Translations under genes and position numbers: made by a program
Notes under the pieces: generated by a model
The model's database searches: none
Seen by the model: only the letters and a program-made list of their open reading frames with translations
Told to the model about the DNA's origin: nothing
Part shown: piece after piece, positions 22,840 to 34,174 of the stretch
How positions within the stretch are numbered: the first letter of the stretch is position 1
Layout of the letters: every line of letters begins with the position of its first letter
NCBI RefSeq assembly: GCF_030272615.1
Contig: NC_081410.1
Location: 228,878,915-228,942,914 of the forward strand
Source: Cryptomeria japonica
Lineage: Eukaryota; Streptophyta; Pinopsida; Cupressales; Cupressaceae
Direction: 5' to 3'
DNA length: 64,000 bases

Positions 22840-23730
22840 ACTCCGCCTTAGCATGAGACACATGAAGTCCACCTTGGGAGGTTGTCCAAGCATGTCTGAA
22901 GTCCATCCCTATGATGGATGTCCAAACTTCTCCAAAGTCCGCCAGGCATGAATAAGGAATGGCAGGTTGTCTTCAAAGTTTGCCTTGAAGGAATAAGACA
23001 ACATGTCCAAGGAGGTTGGCAAACTCCGCCTAAACATGTGAGGATGGAGAGGTAGACATGAACTCCGCCCAAGGGGTGTATAAAGATAAAGAAAGTTGGC
23101 AAGACTTCTTCCAAGTCCGCCCATGTCATGAGACCCTCAAACTCTGCTAAGGCATAAAAAAAAAGGATATCTAGACTTGTGTGAACTCCGCCTTGTCTGA
23201 GAAGAGCCAAAGTCTGCCCTCTAGGAGAAAGGCATAAAAACAAACAAAACAAAGTTGACAAGGATAGAAAACAACATGTCCAAGAGAGTTCAAAATCCGC
23301 CCTCAAAGAGATAAGGAGAAAAGCTAAAGCAAATATGTCACATGGTCTTCCAAGTCCGCCTTGGCTTGTGAGCAATCAAGTCTGCCAAAGAAGAAATCAA
23401 AATTAAAAGATGGCGGATGGAAGGTGAACTCCGCCCAGCATGAAGAATGTCTAAACAAGCCTAGACTCCGCCCAAGTAGATGAAAGCATTAAAGCATGGC
23501 AAAGAGCTTTCAGAAGTCAGCCAAGGAGGTTGGCAAAGAAATTTGAAAAGAAGATTGTCCAAACAAAGATGAAGTCCGCCAAAAACAAGAGGACATTGCT
23601 AAAGACAAAAGAATGGATAAAATTGTCCAAGACAAGGCATAAAAGGATGGCAAGAAGGGAATTGTCTTAATATCCATAAAGTCCACCCATGCTAGATGGA
23701 AGATGGCATGAGACTCTCCAAGTCCGCCAT
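22840..23730 (+). repeat. Degenerate array of (a)actccgcc motifs within the giant LTR
   Basis: At least 13 copies of a/gctccgcc or agtccgcc occur (for example near 22844, 22937, 23026, 23063, 23117, 23191, 23352, 23429, 23467, 23573 and 23722). Spacing is roughly 35-100 bp in A/G-rich filler containing catggc and gacatg. The opposite strand gives long spurious ORFs. Confidence 0.7.
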
Positions 23731-25325
23731 GTCTTGTCCACATCAAGGTCTGCCATGAAGACAAGGTTACAAGAGGGATAAAAGCAAAACACATGGCAAA
23801 GAGTAGAATGTCTTGTGCCTAGCAAAGTCTGCCTAGGCAAGGAAAGGTGGGGTTTAGCATGACAAAAGAAAATAAAATTTGCTGAGGTAAATTGCATAAA
23901 ACACAAGTTGACTAGGCATAAATGTAATATGTGAAGATGCCTAAGAAAGACATAAAAATTTGCCTATGGCTCAAGGGTAAGACATGAAGACAATCAACTT
24001 GCCATGCCAAAGAGAGAAAATGGCTAAAGGGAAAAACAAATTTGACAAAGTAGCACATGAAATCAAGGGTCAAACAAACGAACGGGTTGGAAAATAAAAG
24101 TTTGACAATGAAAAATGGCTCAGTGTGGAATTTTCCACAACCAAAAGAATCAAATTTTGACTATGTGTTGGAGAAGAAACAGGAAGAAAGAAGAAGAATA
24201 AAGAGGAAAAGTAAGGAGAAGATGAATAAAATCCTTGTCCGAGGGTGGAGTTTGTTCTACTCAACACAAGCCAGATCCAGAATTGAAGGCAAATCCACAG
24301 GCAAAGTGTGTCCGAGCATAGAAATGATCAAAATCTTGGCTAGGTACTGGAGGATCCACATGAAGGTGTCACAAAAGGAAATTGACTAGCCAAAATTTGG
24401 CTAAGTATGGGAAATACTTCACAGAAAAGTTCCAGTTTCCTTTATTGTGGCGAAGGCACAGGGGAATTCTTCCAAGCTTGGCAAAATTCTAGACTTCTTG
24501 AAGGATTTCATCTCCTAAAGAGTCAAAGACAAGCTCCCATCCAAGATCAAATAGTGGCAAGAAGACTATTCCAAACAAATTTCCATACTAGGGCAATTTT
24601 TCGGCACAAATTGGAGAATTCAAGAAGGACATTCAACAATCAAGATCAACATGTCTAGGTTCAATAAACCTAACTTATCCAGAAGCTTCTAGAAGGCACA
24701 CTTCACAATGTAACAACCTTCTATTTTATTATTGGTTTATATTTAGCAAGAAGGACTGTTGATTTTATGGTAGTGCTCATTAACCACAGGCAAACATCAG
24801 ATCTGTTGCCTTCCCAACCATAGATGCTAAGCTCTTATCGTCACCCCCAAGCACACTACATGTCCTTATGTTATTGAGTTCATATCTATTGATGCAATCA
24901 TGACTTTGCATATATATGAATCAATACCTCCTAATAGACCTCAAGTCGGCCATATACTTTTGGTGCCAAGGATAGGGTTAGACCTATATATTACAAGTTA
25001 CATATGAGTCTCCCTTAGTTGCGAGTTACATTTAACTTAATTACAAGTTACACACAAGTGGTTAGCCCAAATAGGGCCTACCCCAAATTAGACTCAACAA
25101 CTGAGATATCCAAATGCCAAGGCCGACAGGCCACTTGGCATTTTGTACACTAGGTCGGCCCTAGAAGGGATCCAACCTAGCTACACAACAACAAGGACAA
25201 GTGTCCTCTAATGTAATTTTCTCATTGGTCGAGAGGTAGTTGTAACAAACCCTGATTAGGGTTTAATTTTGTAATCTCGACTGTTGATTTGAAATCAATC
25301 TTGCCCATTGAATTGTAATTGGGGA

Positions 25326-25336
25326 GCCTATAAATT
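25326..25336 (+). promoter_or_regulatory. TATA box of the giant LTR
   Basis: gcctataaatt lies about 780 bp before the LTR's 3' end, a reasonable place for the start of the R region in a very long LTR. Position and sequence are the only evidence. Confidence 0.5.
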
Positions 25337-26260
25337 GAACTCACCCCCTCATTTGTAAATCATGGGAGCATGTTGCAAAACATGTTGAGATAAGTACTTG
25401 TTGCTTACAACTGCCAAAGTAATAAGTAATGCATTGTTCAAATTGATGGTGATTACCTCTCTTATTTTGGAGTTGGCATGGTTCTTATCCCTCATCATAG
25501 TTTAGATTTTATTTCATGTATGTTAGAAAAATGCAAGATCTGATAAGTATTGAATTATGGTGAATTTCCGCTCATACTTTTGATGAACAGATGATTTTTG
25601 TTCATTGTGTAAAGTTAGTCTGAGCTTATTTTGTGGAGGATTTAACTTCTACTTTGAGTAATATTGTTCAGCTGTTGGTATTATTCATGAGTATGAAAAT
25701 CATAAGCACATCCCTTGAAGATCACACTCACTTTGTGTAGTTGTCCTAAACATGGCAAAGCAAAGTGTTGTTATTGAAGTCACCTAGTCAATACCGTCTC
25801 TTGAATTCTTAGGAATAGATTAGAATTTTTGAACCTTATCTCCTTTTCAGTTTTTTTGAAGTCCATGATCCAAACCCAAACGATAAATCTCCATTGTGAA
25901 TTGAACGAGCCAAACGTAAGTCCCCCTTGTATTTCAGCATACATAACCAAGGTAGCTATCCAACACAAAGTCGCCTGTTCACACATATAGACCTTGGAGT
26001 TGCCTTGTGGTCTTTCTCGCAATCTTGGCACAAGTAGTGATTTTGTTTAGGAGAGAATAGAGTATCCTTGGATATTATATTCTAATGTTTGGTATATGAT
26101 AAAACGTACACCAACAGGTTGCAAAGGAGATGTAGAAGAAGTTGGGATTATGGGAGACAACAGATTTAGGATTAGCAACCATCTTATGATGCCTATAGAG
26201 TCTAACCCCTTCACCTATCAAATCACACCTATCTTGCCAATCCCCCTATATGTACACAAT

Positions 26261-27180
26261 CTAACTCAAGCGATGGCTGATTCGCATGATTTTATCAGCA
26301 CTAAGACTGAAATTGTGATCCATAATCCTCCAAGGTACACCGCTAGTTTCCAATATGCTTGGCTGGTGACCCCTTGCAAGAATACTCAACAATACATTAA
26401 CAAGATTCAAAACATTGCATACTTCACCTGGATGACATGGTCTAATGAGCTGAGGGCTTTGATCTGAAAATGTATGCTCATTGTGTTCCCCATTAATGGT
26501 TATTTCCCTAAACAAATCACTCCCTAAATCAAATTGACTGAAGTTACCAAGAACACTCTTCTCCATAAGTTCAGTTTGGAAGTCAAACAGATATACATTT
26601 GGTATTGGAAATTTTTTCCCAACCTCTGAACTGTCATCACTGAAGTGATGTAAGACTTCTACACTATATGCTGATGTAAAAACTTCATCCTGTTCTTTTC
26701 TTGAAAAAGCATTAGTGATCTCAACAATTTTATCATTTGCATACCTTCCATTTGGATTAGTCATGAACTCTACCTCATAATCCTCTTGATTTGAGACATT
26801 ATTTTCATATTTTGAGTTGTCAGAGGAATGGTCCATGCGAGTAAACTTTTCTTTAATTTTTTATAGGTGTTGTTTTACTTGAGAAGCTACCATCTTAGCT
26901 TCATTGGCCCTCCTTGGCCATTAATCATACATTTCCTGGTTCCTCACTACCTATGTTGTTCTTGTTTGTGATGTGATTAATTCCTTTCCTTGCTCATGAA
27001 AGCTAGACTCGTGCAAAAATAATGAATTGTTGAGATTAGGCATACAAAAATCAGAATTTTCTTCACACCTTTCGACAATGTCACCATGGCAACCACAAAT
27101 CTCATGTGTCCCTCCTTCAATTTCAAAACATACTTCACTCTCTTTGTTGTTTCCACATGTGTGACTAGGCGTTCAGGCCT
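26261..27180 (-). pseudogene. Degenerate minus-strand coding sequence of unknown identity, probably retroelement-derived
   Basis: The ORF at 26261-26836 (191 codons) extends upstream in the same frame to about 27160 if three or four stops are ignored. It gives sensible protein-like sequence (for example CGCHGDIVERCEENSDFC and WPRRANEAKMVASQVKQ). I recognise no domain. It lies just right of the giant solo LTR, and its frame continues towards 26122. The same old sequence resumes left of the solo LTR at 21735. It therefore looks like part of the disrupted minus-strand element ending at 19326. Confidence 0.4.
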
Positions 27181-27657
27181 CTTGGCATGTGAAACAAAGC
27201 TGCTCTCTTCTCAATTGGTTCTTGCACACTTTAGGGAGTCCTACAACCTGTAAACCACAAGAAATCAATTCATCTTCAGTCAAGTGGTTTTTAATTTTTT
27301 CAATTTTCTACTCAACCAATATTTTTGATAACTCGTATGTTGTTGGTGGAACATCCTACTTTTGGGATTTACCTAATTTAGTCCTGAGACAACAATTCTG
27401 ACTTAAAGTGAGAGTTGTAATATACTAATACATATAATTGTATCGAAACTGAATACATTTCATTATAACATTTTGATTTAACTTAAAATTATAAGAATAG
27501 TTCAGAGGATAGAACTTATCTTGATAACTTTCTCTGATTTGACAGTGGAAGATATACCATGACTGATGAAATCAATGATGTCTGCAGATCTGAAAGTGTT
27601 GCTCCTGATTTGGATATGATTCCTCACACAAGATGAAAGACTGTTGTTCCAGATGGC
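27181..27657. other. No recognisable feature
   Basis: Short A/T-rich interval between the degenerate coding sequence and the next solo LTR. A 70-codon plus-strand ORF has no motif. Confidence 0.3.
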
Positions 27658-29067
27658 TGTCATGTCCCCTTTCTAGAGTGGACATCGGAGACGGAGGAGT
27701 TGGCCTATCATTGGAGTCTCATAGGCTAGCAGAGGTTGATTGGGACTCATTCAGTGCATATAGTGATTGGATTTTGGCTTTACAGGCAGTTTGGAGCCAG
27801 TTTGGAGCAGTTCCTAGATTTTAGGGGGTATCCCTAAATTTTAGGAGGTCGTGACAGTTGCCAGTCGTGAGGTTATTCATGACCTTTTAGATGGTTTCAG
27901 TTTCAAAGAGATTGGGCTTGTTTCCTAAATTTTAGGAACATCCCTAGATTTTAGGGATGAGACTACCAGTGAATCCTTGATTTCCGACTTCAGTCACAGA
28001 CAGGTGACAGGATGATTTTAGGGTTTGTAATGTCAGTTGGGCATTTTGTGGCTATTTGGGTTATATTTTTAATATTTCCTAAGTTAGCGTTTAATAATTA
28101 AATAAGGCTAAGTTGTTAGCCATTTTGGAGTAATAAGGGGATTTTTGGTCTCATCTGGATGCGCATCCTATTGTGTGATAGCTCGTTGGAAAGATCTTGA
28201 AATTCTTTAAATCTTTCTCTTTGGTCTCAGGGCAATTCAGTGAGCGGATTTCTGTCTATGGGGAAAAAGGTCATTTTCTAGTAACATGACCACTTTAAAA
28301 TAAGAAATTATAACATTTCCACTAGACCACGCCACTTGGAGACAATTAGGGTTCGATTTGCAATTGAGAGGGGTTATAAGGGGATAGGAGCTTCATTCTA
28401 TGATTATCTTTTACACATTTTACATCTTGGATTTGAGATTTGGCTCTGGAAGAGCTTTTCAGCATCTGGGACGCCAACCCCAATGCCTTGCCTGTTTGGG
28501 ACGTAGCCCCCAATACAGTGGTTTGGATTTGTTTGCAGCTATTAGCATCTTGGAGATTGTACGGCATTCTTTCTGGAGGTTCAGCAATTCTGATAGAGTT
28601 CAGCGTGGGCTTTGGGGTTTCTAACCAGTTGGGTGTACTTGGCAGCCGTACGGCTGTACCTGGCAGCCACTTTCCTTCCCACGTGCAGCACTTGGAGGGC
28701 TGGAATCTTGCCACAACTTCATTCCTAGTTATGTTACTCTTTCAGCATCCAGGTTGGAATAATTCCTGATTGTAATCTTCCTGAAATTATTGGAAATCTT
28801 CATCTGGTCAAATATTTGATTTATATTCAAAAATCTGCCTTGAATCGAATTTGTTTTGGCTGTATATGAACTTCATTTTCAGTACTTTGTTCACGTACTT
28901 GTACTTCATTATTTACTTGTTGAAAAATCATCAAAATACAAAAAGAATTCAACCCTTCTGCAACTTCTGTCTATTTCTGAAAGAAAATATTAATAAGCAG
29001 GAAAAATCAATTTAAATAAATAAAAATTACAGCAGATTGGTAAAAGAGATCCATCAGGGATCTTTCA
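27658..29067 (+). mobile_element. Solo LTR, 1,410 bp, TSD ATGGC
   Basis: It starts TGTCATGTCCCC and ends GGGATCTTTCA. The pentamer atggc flanks it at 27653-27657 and 29068-29072. No PBS follows the end, and no internal domain is present. A TATA-like ggttataagg (28373-28382) suggests plus orientation. ORFs on both strands inside it (28346-28769) are not genes. Confidence 0.8.
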
Positions 29068-29072
29068 ATGGC

Positions 29073-30929
29073 ACACTAAAATTATACTAAGTCTGGTTGC
29101 CTTTTTTGGTTTATACCTTTGTCTTCCATGCAACTGGAAATACCTTAATGGCAGTCTGGTCTGCTCCTTAGAGAGATCCAAACTGGATTAATAAAGAATT
29201 AATATGAATTCTCCCCAATGTCCCTTTGAATCATTTGGATTGTCTTCTTATATGATTGGGATGAGGTGTCTTAAGAGTCATGTCCCTTGTATCTTTTAAT
29301 CATTTAACTCTTCCTTCCAATGACCGTGCCTTCCCATTATGAAACTACTCGCACATCTTAATCATTTGTTTTCACTTTCTCATACTTTATTAGTTATTAC
29401 CCTTCTGCCGTTACTAATTATCGATTTAGTCAAATAGATGCCACAACAATATCAATTCTTTGCTTATCGTTAGTTGGGTGATTAGTTAAATGCTACCATC
29501 TAATCATGGTTGCCAACTTATATTAGGCTTGACAAATTATTATCAATAACTAGTTACCGCTGTCTAACCTCAAATCGCTGTTTCTATATCAATCATCTCC
29601 TTCACCCGTAATCGTGTATCTTCATGTCATCGTTGTCTAAGGATAGTAATTGATCGTTGGGGTTAGCTGGTCTTCGATGTCTTATTTCCGAAACAATTGC
29701 TGATTGTATGCAGTCGCAGCTCCTCATAGTCCATGCTTGATTGAATGTGTTTGGCACCTTCTTATACATTGCAAGTGGATGGGATGTCTCCAAGAGTCAT
29801 GTTTGATGTCCCTTATGATATCAATTAGTTATAACTTGTGAGCGTTGTCATTAGTCACCAAACTTATACCTCTTCCAGAAGATATCGATTAGTGTATTAT
29901 TTTGACATGCTTGTGATATGGTAATTGATGTCATTAATTAAGGTACAAATCGCTGTTGCTTACCTTCCATTTATTGATAACTTAATATCATTACTGGCAA
30001 CTAATCCTTGCCTTCAACTTGATAATATAGGTCGCTGTTTACCATCTACGTGTGGCCTTGGTTACTTTTGGATTCTGCCAGGTCATTGTTTACGTGGCTG
30101 GCAATACGTCTTTGTTGCACTTGATTAGGTTCTATATGTGCTTGCCTTGTGTTGAATGATTACATAGTTCCAAACCGAGAACATGCTCAGAAAAAGGATC
30201 GATAAACTCCCGTTTATATTTGTCAACTTGATTTCCTTGGTCGATATTGTTAATCGGTGTTCTTGTATGATCACTGTACATGGATACATTACATCTTGTC
30301 TTTATTATTCATTAGTCTCCCTACTCGCCAATGCTTATCGTTACTACACTGATCTGTATATTGTATCGTTGAGCTGTGTTGGATACAAATACGATCAATG
30401 ATCTTTGATTGACTTATGGTTTGACCTTAAGTCTTCGTGTGAGCTATCCTTCTCCTTTACAAATTCTTTATTTTCCATATCATGCTCATCATGCCTTCAT
30501 AGTAATCAGTTCATTCATTACTTCCTTTCATGGTATTGATGTGTAATGACTAGTGATACTTGTGTTCCCACATCTTTGTGACTTCTTGGTCCATTACTCA
30601 TAATGATAAGCAATGCAGATTGCCATTTGATCTTGTCATTGATGATAGTTCTCTGATATGCTTACTTTTCTTCATTTAGGGATGATTGCTTGATGGCTAA
30701 CTTGTAGATGTTATGCTGACTGCCCTTTTCAATGGTTGATCCTTACAACATGGAGTGCTTGATGATAATGAAGATATATATTTGACATAATGTTCATCAT
30801 CCTTCTTGAAGGTGATCATCAACTGGAACCAGCCCTTATTCCTCCTAAAGTAACTGGGAAAACCATCTTATTTATAAGACTTTGCGGTTTTCCAATATCT
30901 TATTCTTCTACTAACATATATGTATAGCT
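29073..30929. other. Intergenic, nothing recognisable
   Basis: About 1.9 kb of A/T-rich, pyrimidine-leaning sequence. Six-frame reading gave no protein motif. Repeated words such as atcgctgtt and gttaattatc suggest decayed LTR-like DNA. Confidence 0.3.
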
Positions 30930-32161
30930 TGTCATGTCCCCTTAAAATTCTGTAAATGTATTATTGTACAGGAAAATAGTATTTATTGCAAAACAATATT
31001 CTATGGTTTCCGATTGTGTAAGCTAACTAAGTGTCGGTTTAATATAGAATGGAATTAATTAATATAGCGAAACACTGGTTACAACCAATGCTGAAGAATG
31101 TTAATCGTTATTACTAACCGCAAGTCGATAACTAATGGATCGTGGATGTTTAAACAAGGTTATCGGTAAAACAGTGGAAGGGGTGGCGACTTTCCAAGGA
31201 GTTGCCACCACTATGTTTAAGCGCAACCCCTCCAAAGGACACGAGACTTATATAATTGGACTCCGCCTTGAACAGGAAGACACGGAGACCACTTGGCGGG
31301 AAATCTTACCTTACATACTGCACAAATCAAAGGGAACAATATATGAAAACCACAGCGATCGGTAAACGGTGAAATCGGATGCATGTATAAGAGCACGAGC
31401 AGACTCCTCCAGGTACGAGTTTTTCACATATAATCAGGCATCTGATAAATTCATGAACTAAAAAGGATAATAAACTAAATAAGGCACAATATATTACTAT
31501 AATAGATACTTGATAAACTGGTGAATTACGTTAATCATGAAGGAAATGGTAAATTAAATAGTACGTTGGGCAGTAGTATTGCTTAACTGGTAAATGGTAG
31601 TTAAATGATAGTTGATTTGGTAAATTTAATCTATGATATATATATATATCTGTGTGTGTGTGTGTGTGTGTGTGAACATCTTCAGGAATAAATAATAACT
31701 GATACGAATCTGTGCAATAATTAATACGAATCATGATATGAATGAATCAATAATCTAACAATAGATTAAACTGAATTCATATCTTCTAAGTAAGGAGAAT
31801 AGCCAATACTAACCTATAAGACACGTCCAAAAGGGAGAACAGCCATACGCACCCCACAAGATACGTTGAGTAGGGAGAACAGCGGTAAAGGGCACCCTAC
31901 AATTACATGTTGCATGAGGGAGAACAGCTACAGGGCACCCTAGAGTGGCGTTGCATAGGGATAGTGCACCCTACTCTAGGAGATATGCATTCGTCTTTGC
32001 AATGCTGCATAAGTTATCATAATTTAAATATACGTAAAATCATAGAATATTTATTGGTTTTTAAAATGATTCCAGGTATTAACAATCAGAACATAATCTT
32101 GGGTAACCTAATTGATCTTAAACTGCACTATTCATAATCAGATTCATTAAGGGACATTACA
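30930..32161 (+). repeat. 5' LTR (about 1,230 bp) of a Ty3-like element remnant
   Basis: It starts TGTCATGTCCCC and ends GGGACATTACA, and is followed after two bases by a Met-tRNA-like PBS. It contains a TA/TG microsatellite (31636-31674) and a set of gggagaacagc...gcaccctac modules (about 31795-31990). No 3' LTR was seen, so the element is truncated. Confidence 0.65.
31795..31990 (+). repeat. Tandem modules gggagaacagc...ggcaccctac inside the LTR
   Basis: Four to five degenerate units of about 50 bp, each with (a)ggaga(a)cagc and then gcacccta/cc. They lie close to the 3' end of the LTR, probably within R/U5. Confidence 0.65.
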
Positions 32162-32163
32162 AG

Positions 32164-32176
32164 TGGTATCAAAGCA
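32164..32176 (+). other. Primer-binding site, Met-tRNA-like
   Basis: TGGTATCAAAGCA follows the LTR end by two bases. It differs at one base from the standard TGGTATCAGAGC. Confidence 0.65.
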
Positions 32177-32208
32177 TGTTCCTGTCAACCTAGGAAGGGC
32201 CCTAGTTA

Positions 32209-32695
32209 ATGCAATTGAGTCAGCGAGCCATAAGAGCTTTAGAAAGAGAGAAAAAGAAAACCTCTTTAGTCATGGAACAGGAATTTAGAAACTTTATGGA
32301 AAAAACTGCTCAAGCACTCCAAAACATCACATCAACTATAAATGATCTCAGATCAAACCAGAAAAATAGACAGGTCACCAAGCCCGTCAGAAGGAAATGA
32401 CAGAGCTACCCAAGAATCTACCCATAGAACCAATATGCACTCTTTTTTGATTGGAGAAGAAACCCCTGAAGATGATGGAGAAACTCATATCCCTAGGTTA
32501 AGAGAGCTTGCCATAGAATATGCAAGATTGGACCCTGAAATTAGGAGGTGTATTCCCTTTTCTGAATATTGTAGTAGGGGTCATAAAGGAAGGAAAGCCC
32601 AACCTAACCGTGAGATACAAAGCAAAGTAGGAAAGCTAACCATTCCCAATTTTGATGAAACCGAGAACCTTGCACATTACACTTTATTGGTTTAG
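32209..32695 (+). pseudogene. Ty3/Gypsy gag N-terminal relic
   Basis: It starts with an ATG just inside the element. A helical region (residues about 1-60, REKKKTSLVMEQEFRNFMEK) is followed, after a frame change near 32390, by RLRELAIEYARLDPEIRRCI and then VGKLTIPNFDETENLAHYTL. The last segment resembles the start of a plant Ty3 gag core (KL.IP.FDG...A). The reading ends at TAG 32693-32695 and nothing recognisable follows, so the element is truncated soon after. Position right after LTR and PBS supports the gag call. Confidence 0.55.
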
Positions 32696-33541
32696 ATGAA
32701 GAAGATAATTTCCTTCTTAAAAATTGTAACATAAAATTTAAACACTTATACAAGTGAAGAGTGTTGAAAAAGGGAAGATCTTCTTTGCATCAGAACCTTA
32801 TATGTACTTCTGCAATAAGAACTGCATATAGTATCTGAAGATTAAAACTGCAAATGAGAATCATAGATAAGAAACACAAGTCTCTTGTGCTTTATTACAC
32901 CTACACAATAGATCATAACACTCCTAGAATGAAATTTTATATTGGTTCTTAAACTTGCTCACACAAGCAAGTTGAAATAAATATGTTAAGGTATGACCTT
33001 GGCGAATATCTAAGATTCTAAATAGTAAGGGGTTCTCAAGTTTTCTTTTGTGAGGCTCCCAAGGTTAGAAATAGATGAAGGACCACTTAACTGTGAGGAT
33101 GTTGGCTGAGTTGAGTATGGTAGAACATATAGTGGCTGTGCAAGAAAGAGTATAAAAGCATGATAGGAATCTTGAGTAAGAGGAGAACCCACATGACCAT
33201 GATGTTGGAGCTATGGTAAATTGGATTTCTGAAATAATCGAAGGTGGAAGAGTTCTTCTCATTGCAGTTCAATGTAAGGAGTAGATAATTAAGATAATGC
33301 TTTTCTCATTAATGGGTGTGTATCGCAGATATTGTGGTGCTAATTTGAATGAATCACTAGTTGATAATTAATAAACTCACATTTTGGTGCCCTTGTAGCG
33401 GATCTGGCACACCATCTGCAGTCACTTTTGTAAAATACCAGTATGGATAATTGGAAGAAGAAAGGAAACATTTCAGCAGCAATGGCCAAATTGTAATTTC
33501 AGACGTGAGAAAAGAATCAATTAAGAAAAGAAGAAAAACAT
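32696..33541. other. No recognisable feature
   Basis: A/T-rich interval between the gag relic and the chorein-like exon. A short segment at 33378-33413 on the minus strand is bordered by a good acceptor (gactgcag) and donor (gtgagt). It could be the next exon of the chorein-like gene, but this is unproven. Confidence 0.35.
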
Positions 33542-33847
33542 TTAGAAAGGTATGCCAAAGAGTTGCCTTGGGCTGAGAACGATGCGCATGCCATGAATTT
33601 GGAGAGTGAAGACAGGACTTCGCCACGGTGTGAATTTAACAACCACCTCTCCAAAAGTAACCGATTTTATCACCAGCCTGCTGGACTCCATAAAAGTTGA
33701 GTTGAGAGACGTAGCATTCAAGTTGAAGTCACGAACAACTCCCCTTATACCAAAAAGACTCACTTCAAACTCCATTTCGGCTTCCTGTTGTAGCCATGGC
33801 CGCAGTACCCGCGCCGCCCATTTCTGCAACGCCTCTTTCACCACCAT
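33542..33847 (-). CDS. N-terminal exon of a chorein/VPS13-like lipid-transfer protein (candidate)
   Basis: The 101-residue ORF begins MVVKEALQKWAARVLRPWLQ and continues with a VRDFNLNATSLNST segment and a VKFTPWRSPVFTLQIHGMRI segment. This layout matches the chorein N-terminal domain of VPS13-type bridge-like lipid transfer proteins: an amphipathic start, a beta-rich groove with the NL...ALN pattern and a later W.SP...I.G pattern. Such proteins are thousands of residues long in tens of exons. Only this first exon is seen; its end is probably a splice donor before the ORF's stop, which I could not fix. A possible second exon lies near 33378-33413. It may be a live gene with long introns or an orphaned exon. 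Confidence 0.5.
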   Translation of the reverse strand: MVVKEALQKWAARVLRPWLQQEAEMEFEVSLFGIRGVVRDFNLNATSLNSTFMESSRLVIKSVTFGEVVVKFTPWRSPVFTLQIHGMRIVLSPRQLFGIPF

Positions 33848-33872
33848 TATTTTTTTAGCTAAAATCCTTTGA

Positions 33873-34170
33873 TTTCTCTAGTTAAATCCTAATTTCCATC
33901 ATTCATTTTGCCGATTTGTGTAAGGATTCCTGCACAAGAAAAGAATGGAATGATCCATCAAGGAGGCCTCCTCTACGTGGCATGTGGCGGTTAAGCGACA
34001 TCTTTACTGTTAAAATTAAAAAGCGAAAATAAATATTGGGTTTTTATTTTATTGATTACCAAGGGAGGATCAAATATTAAATTGGTTTGAAAAAAATAAA
34101 ATTATATTAAATAATTTAATTTTATATGGTAATATGAATAGAATAGAAGAATTTTAACGTATATAAGGTC
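33873..34170. other. Intergenic, upstream of the chorein-like exon
   Basis: A/T-rich; it would contain the promoter or 5' UTR of the minus-strand gene. No clear TATA box was chosen. Confidence 0.3.
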
Positions 34171-34174
34171 AAAG

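Larger units (their letters stand above)
21741..26116 (+). mobile_element. Giant solo LTR, 4,376 bp, TSD GGTTG
   Basis: It starts TGTTGTGACC and ends GTACACCAACA. The pentamer ggttg flanks it exactly at 21736-21740 and 26117-26121. No internal region (PBS, gag, pol, PPT) lies between the ends, so it is a solo LTR left by recombination between two LTRs. A TATA box gcctataaatt (25326-25336) sets the orientation. The 3' 550 bp are shared with the LTR fragment at 1324-1913. ORFs in it (for example 24057-24389, 22848-23375) are low-complexity and not genes. It splits the old minus-strand sequence that continues on both sides. Confidence 0.85.

Noticed and set aside
22848-23375. Minus-strand ORF of 175 codons
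   Set aside because: It is translation of the tccgcc repeat array inside the giant solo LTR; no domain and repetitive Cys/Leu/Ser content.
24707-26116. A 1.4-kb LTR starting at TGTAACAACC
   Set aside because: No TSD matches that start, whereas TGTTGTGACC at 21741 gives an exact ggttg TSD with the end at 26116.
28346-28769. Overlapping ORFs of about 110-120 codons on both strands
   Set aside because: They lie within the solo LTR at 27658-29067 and have no domain.
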